DNA from: Rhodococcus sp. KBS0724
GTDB lineage: Bacteria > Actinomycetota > Actinomycetes > Mycobacteriales > Mycobacteriaceae
NCBI RefSeq assembly: GCF_005938745.2
Contig: NZ_VCBX02000001.1
Location: 3,734,501 to 3,798,500, forward strand
DNA: 64,000 nucleotides
Direction: 5' to 3'
Both the position numbers and the translations under genes were made by a program. The notes beneath the pieces were generated by a model. That model saw only the letters and a program-made list of their open reading frames with translations, did no database searches and was not told where the DNA came from. Of the stretch, positions 53,618 through 64,000 are shown in pieces (positions within the stretch are counted from its first letter, which is position 1; every line of letters starts with the position of its first letter).

Positions 53618-55123
53618 ATGACCCCTCCGAAACCTGCCGGACCGGCGCATGACACTGCCGGACCGGCGCACTCCATCCGGCCCGTCCCGGCAGACGACAT
53701 CGACACATGGCACCTCGAGGCCGACGTCGTGATCGCCGGATACGGAATTGCCGGCGTCAGCGCCGCCATCGAAGCAGCCAAAACCGGTGCGGACGTCCTC
53801 GTCCTCGAACGCACCAGCGGATGGGGCGGGGCGGCGGCACTGGCCGGTGGGTTCATCTATCTCGGCGGCGGCACACCACTGCAGAAGGCCCTTGGTTTCG
53901 AGGACACCCCCGAGAACATGAAGACGTTCATGATGGCCGCACTCGGGCCGGGTGCCGACGAGGAAAAGATCACCGACTACTGCAACGGCAGTGTCGAGCA
54001 CTACAACTGGCTGGTCGACAACGGAGTGCCGTTCAAAGAAAGCTTCTACGGCCAGCCCGGCTGGGAAACTCCGTTCGACGACGGCCTCATGTACTCGGGC
54101 GGCGAGAACGCCGCACCGTTCAACGTCATTGCCGATCCCGCACCGCGCGGGCATGTGCCGCAAATGAGCGACAAACGCACCGGAGAAAAGGGCGGCGGGT
54201 ACATGCTGATGAAACCGCTCGTCGAGACTGCCGAAAATCTCGGTGTGCGGGCCGAACACGACATGCGAGTGCAGCGCCTCGTCGTCGACGGTGATCGCGT
54301 GGTCGGCATCATCGCCAAGCGTTACGGCAAGGAAGTGGCGGTGCGCGCTCGGACCGGCGTTGTTCTCGCAATGGGCAGCTTTGCCTACAACGAGGCGATG
54401 GTCGCGTCGTTTGCGCCGCGCCTGATCGGGCGTCCCGGTGCGGCGATCGAGGAACACGACGGTACCGGCATCCGGATGGCGCAAGCTCTGGGCGCCGACC
54501 TTGCTCACATGGACGCCACCGAGGTCGCGTTCTTCGGAGATCCCCAACTGATGGTGCGCGGGATCCTGGTCAACGGCCGCGGCCAACGCTACGTCAACGA
54601 GGACACGTACCCTGGCCGAATCGGCCAGGAAACGTTGCTCCGCAACAACAATGAGGCCTATCTGATCATCGATGAAGCCGCGTACGACGAAGGTTCCGCA
54701 GCAGACAGTTCCACACCGTTCTTCCGTTTCCGCCCCAAGTGGGTGGCCGAGACCGCCGCGGAACTCGAATCGGACATGGGATTACCCGAGGGCACGCTGC
54801 AGTCCACGGTCGAGGTGTACAACCGCCACGCCGAACGGGGCGAGGATCCGGTGCTCGGTAAGAAATCCGAATGGGTCAAGCCGATCGGTTCCCCGATTGC
54901 CGCCCTCGATCTTCGGGGTTTCACGGCAGGCTTCACGCTCGGCGGCCTGCGCACGTCGATCAATGCCGAGGTACTCCACGTTTCCGGCGAACCCATCCCC
55001 GGTTTGTTTGCCGCGGGCCGCTGCACTGCCGGAGTCTGTGCCGGCGGGTATGCGTCGGGAACATCGCTTGGTGACGGCAGTTTTTACGGGCGCCGCGCCG
55101 GGATCAGCGCAGCCAAGGGATAG
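53618..55123 (+). CDS. FAD-dependent oxidoreductase, fumarate reductase / 3-ketosteroid dehydrogenase-like
   Basis: A 501-residue flavoprotein of the FAD_binding_2 family. The dinucleotide motif is ADVVIAGYGIAGVSAAIEAAKTGADVLVLER, then SGWGGAAALAGGFIYLGGG. The C-terminus carries GLFAAGRCTAGVCAGGYASGTSLGDGSFYGRRAG, the FAD-closing motif. KstD and Delta4(5-alpha) steroid dehydrogenases share this architecture, so dehydrogenation of a steroid-like ring is plausible. Start ATG 53618 lies 7 bases after the CMD stop. The N-terminal PAGPAHDTAGPAHS is a short duplication. No counterpart in the Rv0768-Rv0771 block. Confidence 0.82.
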   Translation: MTPPKPAGPAHDTAGPAHSIRPVPADDIDTWHLEADVVIAGYGIAGVSAAIEAAKTGADVLVLERTSGWGGAAALAGGFIYLGGGTPLQKALGFEDTPENMKTFMMAALGPGADEEKITDYCNGSVEHYNWLVDNGVPFKESFYGQPGWETPFDDGLMYSGGENAAPFNVIADPAPRGHVPQMSDKRTGEKGGGYMLMKPLVETAENLGVRAEHDMRVQRLVVDGDRVVGIIAKRYGKEVAVRARTGVVLAMGSFAYNEAMVASFAPRLIGRPGAAIEEHDGTGIRMAQALGADLAHMDATEVAFFGDPQLMVRGILVNGRGQRYVNEDTYPGRIGQETLLRNNNEAYLIIDEAAYDEGSAADSSTPFFRFRPKWVAETAAELESDMGLPEGTLQSTVEVYNRHAERGEDPVLGKKSEWVKPIGSPIAALDLRGFTAGFTLGGLRTSINAEVLHVSGEPIPGLFAAGRCTAGVCAGGYASGTSLGDGSFYGRRAGISAAKG

Positions 55124-55236
55124 CGGGCACAGTCGGGCAGTGTGGTTCTCGTGCCGACCAGTGGGACTCGCACAACGGTCCGGCAGGTTCTCGCCGTTAT
55201 CGTCGGAGAAAGAAACCATACGAGATGGAGTCGACG

Positions 55237-55716
55237 ATGAACATCACTGTGCCCGAGGGCAAAGATCCCATCGAATACGTGTGGGGTGACATGGTTCCCG
55301 ACATCGGGCGAGCAGCGTCGAGGCTCTCCCGCGCAGTCACCACGAAGTCGACTCTTGGCCTACGCGAGTTCGAGGCCGCACGGTTGCGGATCGCACAGAT
55401 CAACGGCTGTATTGTCTGCATGGACTGGCGTACCGAACGCGACGGAGTCAAGGTTGAGGACACTTTTGCCGACGCCGTCGAAAACTGGGACACCACCGAC
55501 GCTTTCGATGACCGCACGCGACTGGCCGCTGAGTACGCGCAGCGCTACGCGTTGGATCACCACGGACTCGACGACGCATTCTGGGAACGGATGAGTTCTC
55601 AGTACAGCCAAGCGGAGATTGTCGAACTCTCGATCAGCATCGGGTCGTGGATCACGTCCGGTCGGCTCAATCACGTCCTCGGACTCGACACGGTCTGCGT
55701 ACTCCCAGGTCAGTGA
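55237..55716 (+). CDS. Carboxymuconolactone-decarboxylase / AhpD-like protein
   Basis: A 159-residue CMD-family protein with the redox-type motif NGCIVCMDWR (Cys-x-x-Cys at about residue 58) and a helical scaffold (FDDRTRLAAEYAQRYALDHHGLDD, then VELSISIGSWITSGRLNHVLGLD). AhpD-type members use the Cys pair as a thiol peroxidase. An in-frame ATG at 55225 exists; 55237 is preferred for the GGAG 5 bases upstream. It is 113 bases after the flavoprotein gene and probably ends this operon. Confidence 0.85.
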   Translation: MNITVPEGKDPIEYVWGDMVPDIGRAASRLSRAVTTKSTLGLREFEAARLRIAQINGCIVCMDWRTERDGVKVEDTFADAVENWDTTDAFDDRTRLAAEYAQRYALDHHGLDDAFWERMSSQYSQAEIVELSISIGSWITSGRLNHVLGLDTVCVLPGQ

Positions 55717-55755
55717 GGCTGTGCGTGCCACACCGGCCGGGCGCGTCTGTCACAG

Positions 55756-56799
55756 TTATCGCTGGGTACCGATCGCGTCGGCGATCATGGGCCAGGAATT
55801 ATGCAGATCGTCCTGCCAGTAACCCCACGAGTGAGTGCCGGTCGGCCGGAAGTCGTACGTCGCCGGGATTCCCAAGGAATTGAGACGATCCGCAAGACGC
55901 TGCGTGCACTGATTTGTCCCCGCCTCGATGACCCCGCCCACGATCACCTGGTTGGCGAGGACGCCGAGGTCTCCGTTGACCATCGGCCCGGCCAGAGTCT
56001 CGTGCGGGCCGGGTAGACCGCTTCCGTTGCTGATGTACAGATCGATGCCACGCAACTTATCCGCGTTGACAACCGGATCGTTTGCCACCCAGGCCGGGCT
56101 TCCGGGCGGGCCCCACATGTTGTTGACGTCGCCGCCACGGAAGCTGACCACGAAGGTGACGTAGTCCTGGCCGGGCTGGGTGCTCGTCTCAGCACATCCA
56201 CTGAACGCTCCGACCGCGCGATATACCGACGGCGCTGCTTCGGCCAGACTCAGAACCGATGTGCCGGCCATCGACAGACCCGCGACGGCATTCTCCCCGG
56301 TTGTCCCGAGGGTCGCGTCGACGATCGGGGGAAGTTCCTCGGTCAGGAATGTCGTCCATTTGTTGAGTCCGAGAGCCGGATCGGGTTGCTGCCAGTCGGT
56401 GTAGTAGCTGTAGGCGCCGCCGATGGGATTGACGACATTGACATTCTTGTCGCCGAAGAAATTGACGACGTCTGTTCTAGTCTGCCAGGTCGCCGAATCT
56501 TCGCCGCCGCCGGCGCCGTTGAGCAGATAGAGCGTCGGTCGCGGCGCGCTGGCGTCCGCTGGGAGGATCACCTCGAGCGGTATCACTTTGTCCATCGCCG
56601 CCGAGCGCACGTACATCATCAGTTGACGGTCGTTGACCACTTCGATGCGATCGAGGGCGGAACCGTCCGCCGATGTCGGTGTGCCCGCGGGAAGGGACCG
56701 AGTCTGATCGGCAGACGCCAGCGCTACTTCACCGAACAATCCCGTCGACGCAATGAGGACGCCAACCAGTAGTGCCCGACTGTGTCTGATCCTTCTCAT
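55756..56799 (-). CDS. Secreted esterase, Ag85 / mycolyltransferase family
   Basis: A 347-residue secreted alpha/beta hydrolase of the esterase (Ag85) group that moves mycolic acids in the mycolata. Signal peptide at residues 1 to about 31 (ends near ALASA). Nucleophile Ser in VAGLSMAGTSVLSLAE (about residue 175); acid residue likely in a later loop; catalytic His in GTHSWGYW near the C-terminus. NPIGGAYSYYTDW is a typical Ag85-fold segment. It is followed 113 bases later (same strand) by the NRPS stop end; a functional link is possible but not shown. Confidence 0.9.
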   Translation of the reverse strand: MRRIRHSRALLVGVLIASTGLFGEVALASADQTRSLPAGTPTSADGSALDRIEVVNDRQLMMYVRSAAMDKVIPLEVILPADASAPRPTLYLLNGAGGGEDSATWQTRTDVVNFFGDKNVNVVNPIGGAYSYYTDWQQPDPALGLNKWTTFLTEELPPIVDATLGTTGENAVAGLSMAGTSVLSLAEAAPSVYRAVGAFSGCAETSTQPGQDYVTFVVSFRGGDVNNMWGPPGSPAWVANDPVVNADKLRGIDLYISNGSGLPGPHETLAGPMVNGDLGVLANQVIVGGVIEAGTNQCTQRLADRLNSLGIPATYDFRPTGTHSWGYWQDDLHNSWPMIADAIGTQR

Positions 56800-56912
56800 T
56801 GCCGCTCCTCGTGCTCGATTGCGGTGCCCGAAAACGGCATGGTCGCTCTTGTGTCATTCCCCCACAGTCCAATCCGAAAACATCACGCGATCGGCACTGT
56901 GCGCGAACGGGT

Positions 56913-59900
56913 TCAGGAATCCGCCGAGAGAGCACGCGCAAGCGCCGGCCCGATGATGGTCATGGCCTGCGGTTCGATCATCTCGTTATGCGCGCAGTCG
57001 ACGGGTATCTCGTCAACTCGCCCGGTCACGAGCGGCTTCCATTCCTGTGGTGACCGCTCCCGAGTTTCGCTGTCACCCTCGCCTGTGGCCGGAAAGATGA
57101 GCAGGTTCCCGTCGTACACCTGGGGGACGAATTGGTGACCGATCCGCTGCGAGTTCTCGTATCCCGCGGCAATCCGTTCGAGGTCTTTTCCCCGTATCCC
57201 GGTCTCGGTCCCGAGCGAGTCGTCCAACAGTGCGGCGGCCTGTTCGAAGGTCATCTCACCTCCCGATTCGATCTCCAATCCGAGGCCGCGCAGCAGATCT
57301 CGAACATCGAGTCCGCCCTGCGGTGCCACGTCACCGTTGTCCGGGTAGCTGTCCATGACAGCCAATGTGGCAACGTCACGGCCCGACAATTGAAGTTCTA
57401 CTGCCATGGCGTGTGCGATGACCCCTCCGAGCGACCAGCCGAGCAAGTCGTACGGACCGTGGGGCGCGATGGCCTCGATTTCCTCGACATAGCGGTTCGC
57501 GAGTTGTTCGATCGAACGGTAGTCGCCGTCGTCACTGATCGTCGGCAGCTGCAATCCGTACACCGGCCGATCAGGTGGTAGATACTGCACCAAACCCGCG
57601 TAACCCCAAGACAATCCGATTCCCGGATGCACACAGAACAGCGGCCGACCGCTCCCCTCGGCGCGTAGTGGAATCACCACGGCAAGTGCCTCGTCCAGAT
57701 CCGCGCTCGCTGTGGGGATATCAAGGCGTCGTGCGATCCCCGCGGGCGTCGGGTCGAGGAACATCCATTGAAGCGGAATCCTGCGATCCAAGCGTGAATG
57801 CAGGGCAGTGACGATTCTGGTCGCGATGAGTGAATTGCCGCCCAGGTCGAAGAAACTGTCGGCGGTGCCGACTCGATCTACTCCGAGAACCTCGACAAAG
57901 GCGTCCACGACGGCATGTTCGGTCTTGGTGGTCGGTGCGTGATACTCCGCGCCGATCGACCCGAATTCCGGCGCAGGCAGGGCTTTTCGATCAAGTTTGC
58001 CCACCGGTGTCATCGGGATGCGATCGAGTACCACCACTGCGGCCGGCACCATGTGTGACGGCAATCGTTCCGCAGTGAAGGCGCGTAGGTCTGCAGGCTC
58101 CACCTCGTGTCCGTCCACTGCTCGCACGTACGACGCGAGAACCGTGTCACCCGATGGAGCGGTATGGCCGATGGTAGCGGCAAAGTCCACCGATGGATGA
58201 CGCACGAGAACGGCGTCGATTTCGCCGAGTTCGATGCGGAAACCTCGAACCTTGACCTGGAAGTCGCTACGTCCGATGTACTCGAGCGTGTGGCCGTCTC
58301 CGTTGGGTGTCTCGTCAGTCTCCGGTGTCTCGTGAGTCTCCGGCGTTCCGTGTGCCGACTCGCGCCACCGGACCACATCTCCGGTGCGGTACATCCGGCG
58401 CCCTGGCTCTCCGTACGGGCACGCGACAAATCGCTCCGAGGTGAGGACAGTTCGATTGTGGTAACCGCGCGCCATGCCGGGGCCGATGATGTACAATTCG
58501 CCGTGAACACCGACCGGGACAGGCTGCAGTCGCTCGTCGAGGACAAGGAAGCCGAACCCTAGCGCGGGTGCCCCGATGTTCACTCCTTCTCCGGGTCGCA
58601 TCGGCGCACTGACGCTGGCCTGCACCGTGGTTTCCGTCGGTCCGTACCCGTTGTGCAGACTACGACCCGGCGCCCATTGCGCGACCACATCCGGCGGGCA
58701 GGCCTCCCCCACCAGATCGAGGACGTGCAGCGATTCGAATCCGTTGTCGCCCAATGCCGCCAGCGCTGTGGGCGTGATAGTGGCATGGGTGACCTGCTCA
58801 TCGCGAAGGAGGTCGGCCAATTCACTACCGCCGTAGACAGCGGCCGGAACGATCACAACACGCGCCGACGCACTGAACGCCATCATCAACTCGAACACCG
58901 ACGCGTCGAAGCTTGGCGAAGCCAACTGCGATACGCGCGATTCATGAGTGACTTCGAATCGTTCTCGCGTTTCTGCGGTGAGGTTCGCCAACCCACGGTG
59001 AGTAACGTTGACACCCTTCGGCTTTCCGGTCGAACCCGAGGTGTAGATGAGATACGCCGGATGTTCGAGATGCAGCGGGCACGTCCGATCCTGGTCGGTG
59101 ACCTCCGCCGACGACTCCGCCGCCACACGCTCCGCAAATTCCGCGTCGTCGAGTACCAACCAGGGAACCGTATCGGGGAGTTGACCTCGACTGCCCGTTA
59201 CGGTGAGTCCTACGCAAGCACGGCAGTCTGCGAGCATGTAGTCGATCCGCTCGCGCGGGTAGGCCGGATCGACCGGCACAAATGCCGCTCCCACCTTCGT
59301 GACCGACCAGATCGACACGACGGACTCGATCGAACGGGGCATCCCCAATGCGACAAAGGTTTCCGGACCTACTCCGCGCCTTCGCAGGACCCGCGCCACT
59401 CTGTTCGACCACTCGTCGAGTTCGCGATAGCTGACGTGGCGGCCCTCGTAGGTCAATGCCACCGAGTCCGGGTCGAACGCCGCAGCGGTTGTCAGCAGCT
59501 CGGGCCACAACTGCGGCCGCACTGCCGGCTCGCCGAGCGCCGGCACCATCGTGCGGCGATCCACCTCTCCCAGCAGCGGAATGTCGCCGATCGGCCCGTC
59601 CGGGTTCTCGGTGACCGATTCGAGAACGCGCACGAACATATCGGCAAACCCGGCGACGGTCTCCCTGTCGAAAAGATCGGTGGCGAAGTCGACGGCACCG
59701 CTCATGCCCGTCGGCGCACCGTCGTCGTCGAATTCCTCCGCCAGGAGGAATTCGAGATCTACCTTGACGACGTCGAGTTCGGGGTCGATTCCCCGCACGT
59801 CCAACTCCGGCAGCGTCAGCACCGGCCGATCGTTGTTCTGGAACTCTAGCGACACCGACGCTATCGGCGCATACGCCGTCGACCGGTTCGGGCCGATCGT

Positions 59901-62900
59901 GTCGACCACTCGCTCGAAGGGGACGTCGGCATTGGCAAACGCACCGAGATCCACCTGGCGGCAATGCTCGGCCAGCGCGCGGAACGACTGTGCCGGTTCG
60001 ACTTTCGTTCGAAGAGCAAGCGTGCCGACGAACATACCGATCAGATCGTCGAGAGCGCGGTCCCCTCGGCCGGCAATCGGCGTCCCGATCACCACGTCGT
60101 CAGTGCTGCCGAGACGCGCCAGCAGGATCGCGAGCGCGGCATGCACGGTCATGAACTCGGTGGAGTGATGCCGGCGCGACAGTTCTCGGATGCGGTGATG
60201 AAGTTCCCGCCCAACACCGAAGTGCACACGAGCGCCGTGGAAGGTCTGCTGCGCCGGCCGGTCCCGATCGAGGGGCAGTTCGAGGAGATCCGGAGTACCC
60301 GCCAGCGCGCTGCGCCAATAGGCAAGTTGCTCTCCGATCACCGACGCTGGATCGTCATCATCACCCAGTACCTCGCGTTGCCACAACGCGTAATCTGCGT
60401 ACTGCACCGGCAACGGCGCCCAGTCCGGCGCGACGCCGCGGGTGCGTGCCTGATAGGCCGTCATCAGATCCCGAACAAGCGGGGACATCGAGAAGCCGTC
60501 AGCCGAAATATGATGGACCACAACGGCCAGAACGTGTTCGGTGTCGGTCAGCGCAAACAGTGCCACTCGCAACGGAATGCGCGCAGTGACGTCGAAACCC
60601 GCCGACACCAGCCGGGCGAGCTCGTCGTGCAATTCATGCTCGTCCGCAACACGATGAGGCAGCAGGGGTTCCACCGCATTCTCGGCCGGGAGTATCTGTT
60701 GGACGGGCGCAGCGCCGCGGACTGGGAACATGGTCCGCAGCGACTCGTGACGGTCGACAAGGTCGGACACGGCCGAACCCAGTGCCGGCGTATCGAGTTC
60801 GCCGCTCAAGCGGACCGCGATCGGAATGTTGTATGCGGGAGAACTGGTGTCGAGTTGATTGACAAACCACATTCGCTGCTGAGCGAACGACAGTGGAACA
60901 TCTCCCGGCCTGGTACGGGCTTCGAGGCGCGGACGCCCGAACACTCCGGTACGCATTTGCTCGGATGTACGCAACTGCTCGATGCGCGTGGCCAGGCCGT
61001 CAACGGTCGACGCCTCGAAGAGATCCCGCACTCCGCTGTCGACACCGAGCACTGTCCGGAGCCTCGCTGTGACCCGAGTTGCACTGAGCGAATTGCCACC
61101 GAGGTCGAAGAAATCGTCGTCGGCACCCACCCGTTCGAGGCCGAGTACATCGGCAAAGACTTCCGCGACTGCCTGTGCAATCGGCCCAGTCGGCTCTCGG
61201 AAAGGCCGGGTCCGCGACACTGCGTCTGGGACAGGCAGAGCCGAGCGGTCGAGCTTGCCCACCGCCGTCAGTGGAATGCGCTCCAGCACTGTGATCGAGG
61301 AGGGAACCATGTGCGAGGGCAATTTGTTCGACAGTGCGCGCGCGAGAATGTCGGCATCGAGAGCGCCTCCAGCAGCTGGTACGACGTAGGACTCGAGCTG
61401 GGTGTCGCCGGCAGGACCACGGTGAGCGATTGTGGCCGCAAACCCGACGCGGGGCTGCGCCAGGAGAGCACTGTCGATCTCACCGGGTTCGATGCGGAAA
61501 CCACGAACCTTGACCTGGAAATCACTGCGACCGACGTACTCGATGCACTTGTCCGGCGTCCAGCGCACGATGTCGCCGGTGCGGTACATGCGAGACCCCG
61601 GATCGGCGGGATTGGCAACAAACCGTTCGGCGGTCAGCCCTGGGCGCCGATGGTATCCCCGCGCCAATCCGGCCCCGGCCAGATACAGCTCGCCTGGCAC
61701 CCCGACTGGGACCGGTTGCAGCCGAGCGTCGAGTACTACTTCGCTCACACCGCGAATAGGTCCACCGATGGTGATGGGATCCCCCGGCACCATCGGCGCG
61801 CTGATGTTGGACATAATCGTCGTTTCGGTCGGCCCGTAGGCGTTGTGCAACCGCCGGCCCGGTGCCCAGCGATCGACCAGATCGGGTGGACACGCCTCAC
61901 CGCCCACCACGAGGTCCGTAAGATGTTCGAGGTCGGCCGGATCCAGAGAAGCCAGAGCTGCGGTGGTGATGAATGCGTGGCTGACGTCCTGATCGGCCAA
62001 TAGCCGGGCGAGTTCCTCACCGCCGTACACGTCAGGTGGCGCAATCACCATCGTCGCGCCGGCGCCGAACGCCTGCAGGTATTCGAAGAGCGACCCGTCG
62101 AAACTCGGAGTGGAGAAGTGCAAGGTTCGAGATCGGGAATTCGCGGCGAATCGGTCGATCTGGTCGCGGGCGAAATTGTCGAGCCCCTGGTGCGTGACGA
62201 CCACCCCTTTGGGCAGTCCCGTAGACCCCGACGTGTACACGATGTACGCAGCGCAATCCATCCTGATCGGACGGATTCGGTCGGAATTTGTCACGGGTGC
62301 CCCGGAGTGGTCCTCGCATTCGTCCACGAAGTCCGGGTGGTCGAGAACCAGCCAACGCGCTGTTCCCAGGAGGCGATCGTGGTGCTCGGTTGTGGTGACA
62401 CCGACGCTTACTCCGGAGTCTGCGAGCATATGAGCGATACGCTCGTCCGGATAGTTCGGGTCGATCGGCACAAATGCGGCGCCTGTTTTTGCCACCGCCA
62501 CCATCGACAGTACCGAATCGAGCGAGCGCGGAATCCCCACGGCGACCTGATTCTCCGGGCCAACGCCATGCGAGATCAGCACTCGGGCAATTCGATTCGA
62601 GCGTCGGTCCAACTCCTCGAAACTCATGTCGCCGTCCTCCGAGACGACGGCGATCGCATCTGGATTACGTGTGGCGGCGTCGCCGAAAATCTCCGGCAAG
62701 GTGCGGGCCGAACCGCCGCTGGGGCCGCTAACCGGCATCAGATCGCGGCGCTCGCTATCGGTCAACAGCGATACGGCGGCCAACGGTTGGTCGGGGCGAA
62801 GACAATTCTCGAGCATCTGCAGCAGACGACGTGCCATGGATTCGATTGCGTCCGAACCGAAAACGTCGGGAAGATACTCGAATTTCAGGTGCAACCTGGT

Positions 62901-64000
62901 GTCGACCGACGCCACCAGACTCAGCGGATAGTGGGCGGCATCCTTGGCGTCGACGCCGGTAACTCGCATTCCGGCGATGTCGGTGTCCGTCGACAATCCC
63001 TCGCGGTCAACCGGATACGACTCGAACACGGTCAACGTGTCGAATCCGATCTCCGGGCCACCGACCTCTTGAATCTCGGCAAGACCGAGATAGTGGTGAT
63101 CCAGCAACGCTGCCTGCTCGACCTGAACCCGATCGACCAATTCACCCAGCGTCTCGTCGTTACGAAGACTGATCCGCACAGGAAGTGTGTTGATGAACAG
63201 TCCGATCATCGTTTCGATGCCGCCCAGTTCAGGTGGTCGTCCCGATACTGTGGCACCGAACAGGACGTCGTCTCGCCCGGTCATCGCGGCGAGCACGATC
63301 CCCCACGACACCTGCACCAGCGTGTTCATTGTCAGCCCACGCGAACGCGCAGCATCTCGCAGACGAGTAGTCGTGTCTTCACCGACGTCGAACACCCATT
63401 CCTCCGCCGTAGTGGACAATCGGCGCGCGCGATCCACGGGAGCGAGCAGGGTCGGGCCGTCCACCCCGGAGAGGGCCAGGGCCCACGCGTCTCGGGAGTC
63501 GCCGTGATCGCGGCGACTCATCCACTCGAGGTAGTCACGGTACCCGCGTGTGCGCGGCAATGCCGACACGTCACCGTCGACGGCGTACAACGTCAACAGT
63601 TCCTTGACCAGCAACGGCATCGACCACCCGTCGAGCAGGATGTGATGGTTGGTGACCACGAGCGTGTACGTGCTCGGCGTGATCCTGATCAGCGTGAACC
63701 GGATCAGCGGCGGTTGTGTCATGTCGAACGGCGTCGACCTGTCCTGCGCCAGAACGTGGTCGACGGTCCTCTCGCCGCCGGCCGTGAGATCAACCTCCAG
63801 CCACGGCGGGGACACCTTCCGACTGACCACTTGCACAGCCTGCCCGTCTACGTCGTGCAGGAACGCGGCGCGAAGGTTGGCATGCCGGTCGAGCACTGTG
63901 GCAGCAGCACGGTGCAACCGATCGGGATCCACATCACCGACAAGGTCGAGCGCGACCTGCACGAGATAGGCGTCAACAGACTCGTCGTCGTGGGCGGATT
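56913..64000 (-). CDS. Non-ribosomal peptide synthetase, C-A-PCP-C-A-PCP-TE (5' end outside window)
   Basis: The reading frame is open to the right edge, giving 2362 residues of a larger protein. Domains, in protein order with approximate residues from the edge: condensation 1 (1-425; HHILLDG), adenylation 1 (435-925; core SFDGSLFEY), carrier 1 (about 935-1010; Ser in [10 protein letters not shown]), condensation 2 (about 1030-1470; HHISADG), adenylation 2 (about 1485-1995; core SFDASVFEL), carrier 2 (about 2015-2085; [10 protein letters not shown]) and thioesterase (about 2105-2350; GWSLGG, His in CAHNEMI). By hand alignment to GrsA, the specificity positions read D-G-F-F-V-G-A-I-M-K for A1, close to aliphatic residues such as Ile, and D-A-F-T-D-V-G-V-Q-K for A2, which I cannot match. 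No epimerase domain is seen. The terminal TE means the product ends with A2's residue and is released here. Confidence 0.95.
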   Translation of the reverse strand, partial: SAHDDESVDAYLVQVALDLVGDVDPDRLHRAAATVLDRHANLRAAFLHDVDGQAVQVVSRKVSPPWLEVDLTAGGERTVDHVLAQDRSTPFDMTQPPLIRFTLIRITPSTYTLVVTNHHILLDGWSMPLLVKELLTLYAVDGDVSALPRTRGYRDYLEWMSRRDHGDSRDAWALALSGVDGPTLLAPVDRARRLSTTAEEWVFDVGEDTTTRLRDAARSRGLTMNTLVQVSWGIVLAAMTGRDDVLFGATVSGRPPELGGIETMIGLFINTLPVRISLRNDETLGELVDRVQVEQAALLDHHYLGLAEIQEVGGPEIGFDTLTVFESYPVDREGLSTDTDIAGMRVTGVDAKDAAHYPLSLVASVDTRLHLKFEYLPDVFGSDAIESMARRLLQMLENCLRPDQPLAAVSLLTDSERRDLMPVSGPSGGSARTLPEIFGDAATRNPDAIAVVSEDGDMSFEELDRRSNRIARVLISHGVGPENQVAVGIPRSLDSVLSMVAVAKTGAAFVPIDPNYPDERIAHMLADSGVSVGVTTTEHHDRLLGTARWLVLDHPDFVDECEDHSGAPVTNSDRIRPIRMDCAAYIVYTSGSTGLPKGVVVTHQGLDNFARDQIDRFAANSRSRTLHFSTPSFDGSLFEYLQAFGAGATMVIAPPDVYGGEELARLLADQDVSHAFITTAALASLDPADLEHLTDLVVGGEACPPDLVDRWAPGRRLHNAYGPTETTIMSNISAPMVPGDPITIGGPIRGVSEVVLDARLQPVPVGVPGELYLAGAGLARGYHRRPGLTAERFVANPADPGSRMYRTGDIVRWTPDKCIEYVGRSDFQVKVRGFRIEPGEIDSALLAQPRVGFAATIAHRGPAGDTQLESYVVPAAGGALDADILARALSNKLPSHMVPSSITVLERIPLTAVGKLDRSALPVPDAVSRTRPFREPTGPIAQAVAEVFADVLGLERVGADDDFFDLGGNSLSATRVTARLRTVLGVDSGVRDLFEASTVDGLATRIEQLRTSEQMRTGVFGRPRLEARTRPGDVPLSFAQQRMWFVNQLDTSSPAYNIPIAVRLSGELDTPALGSAVSDLVDRHESLRTMFPVRGAAPVQQILPAENAVEPLLPHRVADEHELHDELARLVSAGFDVTARIPLRVALFALTDTEHVLAVVVHHISADGFSMSPLVRDLMTAYQARTRGVAPDWAPLPVQYADYALWQREVLGDDDDPASVIGEQLAYWRSALAGTPDLLELPLDRDRPAQQTFHGARVHFGVGRELHHRIRELSRRHHSTEFMTVHAALAILLARLGSTDDVVIGTPIAGRGDRALDDLIGMFVGTLALRTKVEPAQSFRALAEHCRQVDLGAFANADVPFERVVDTIGPNRSTAYAPIASVSLEFQNNDRPVLTLPELDVRGIDPELDVVKVDLEFLLAEEFDDDGAPTGMSGAVDFATDLFDRETVAGFADMFVRVLESVTENPDGPIGDIPLLGEVDRRTMVPALGEPAVRPQLWPELLTTAAAFDPDSVALTYEGRHVSYRELDEWSNRVARVLRRRGVGPETFVALGMPRSIESVVSIWSVTKVGAAFVPVDPAYPRERIDYMLADCRACVGLTVTGSRGQLPDTVPWLVLDDAEFAERVAAESSAEVTDQDRTCPLHLEHPAYLIYTSGSTGKPKGVNVTHRGLANLTAETRERFEVTHESRVSQLASPSFDASVFELMMAFSASARVVIVPAAVYGGSELADLLRDEQVTHATITPTALAALGDNGFESLHVLDLVGEACPPDVVAQWAPGRSLHNGYGPTETTVQASVSAPMRPGEGVNIGAPALGFGFLVLDERLQPVPVGVHGELYIIGPGMARGYHNRTVLTSERFVACPYGEPGRRMYRTGDVVRWRESAHGTPETHETPETDETPNGDGHTLEYIGRSDFQVKVRGFRIELGEIDAVLVRHPSVDFAATIGHTAPSGDTVLASYVRAVDGHEVEPADLRAFTAERLPSHMVPAAVVVLDRIPMTPVGKLDRKALPAPEFGSIGAEYHAPTTKTEHAVVDAFVEVLGVDRVGTADSFFDLGGNSLIATRIVTALHSRLDRRIPLQWMFLDPTPAGIARRLDIPTASADLDEALAVVIPLRAEGSGRPLFCVHPGIGLSWGYAGLVQYLPPDRPVYGLQLPTISDDGDYRSIEQLANRYVEEIEAIAPHGPYDLLGWSLGGVIAHAMAVELQLSGRDVATLAVMDSYPDNGDVAPQGGLDVRDLLRGLGLEIESGGEMTFEQAAALLDDSLGTETGIRGKDLERIAAGYENSQRIGHQFVPQVYDGNLLIFPATGEGDSETRERSPQEWKPLVTGRVDEIPVDCAHNEMIEPQAMTIIGPALARALSADS
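58306..58341. repeat. 18-bp tandem repeat inside adenylation domain 2 of the NRPS
   Basis: A unit close to ggtgtctcgtcagtctcc occurs at least twice in tandem, followed by a diverged copy. It encodes the insert [16 protein letters not shown] between the conserved blocks TGDVVRW and LEYIGR of A2. In frame and acidic. Confidence 0.65.

Noticed and set aside
59964..62003. A 679-codon plus-strand frame opposite the NRPS
   Set aside because: Antisense to condensation and adenylation domains with clear motifs. No start signal or family likeness.

Overview
The window is a GC-rich chromosomal segment of a mycolic-acid actinomycete, most likely Rhodococcus. The evidence is gene content and order: polA, pdtaR, pyk-tesB, lgt and trpA-B-C-(membrane protein)-trpE-bcp follow the Mycobacterium tuberculosis arrangement around Rv1608-Rv1629. 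The window also holds an Ag85-type esterase, an Mce operon and a CYP51 locus matching Rv0763c-Rv0771. No insertion sequence, prophage, CRISPR array or rRNA was seen. Identifications rest on reading motifs and recalled family sequences; no database search was run.

1-29 kb, mostly core genome. A partial polA is divergent from a branched-chain amino-acid type ABC transporter (livHMGF, with its binding lipoprotein convergent across a perfect 20-bp hairpin). Next come pdtaR, an atypical tRNA-Leu(CAA), an AMIN-like lipoprotein, an M20 amidohydrolase, a BioF2-like acetyltransferase, an SRPBCC protein, tesB and pyk, gltD-gltB, a TM2 protein and lgt. The trp operon and bcp follow. The trpC-trpB gap can form two mutually exclusive hairpins. 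A DODA-type dioxygenase diverges from a MarR regulator across a palindrome.

29.7-55.7 kb, the most interesting part. A 19-gene run on the minus strand (48757 down to 30371) has no gap above 47 bases and many 1-4 base overlaps. It encodes a TetR regulator, a CYP123-like P450, an SDR, CYP51, a 3Fe-4S ferredoxin, an NTF2-like protein, an unknown protein, a FadD19-like CoA ligase, a CYP125-like P450, YrbEA/YrbEB, MceA-F and two Mce-associated proteins. A paralogous TetR gene runs into its 3' end. On the plus strand, aldA, an SDR, a 3-hydroxyisobutyrate-dehydrogenase-like enzyme, two carboxymuconolactone-decarboxylase-like proteins and a KstD-like flavoprotein form a second operon. An 18-bp palindrome with core GACA-N2-TGTC lies at both tetR starts and upstream of aldA. 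I infer one regulon for uptake and oxidation of a sterol- or terpenoid-like lipid; the substrate is unknown.

55.7-64 kb. A secreted mycolyltransferase-like esterase is followed by the 3' part of a large NRPS gene (C-A-PCP-C-A-PCP-TE) that continues beyond the right edge.
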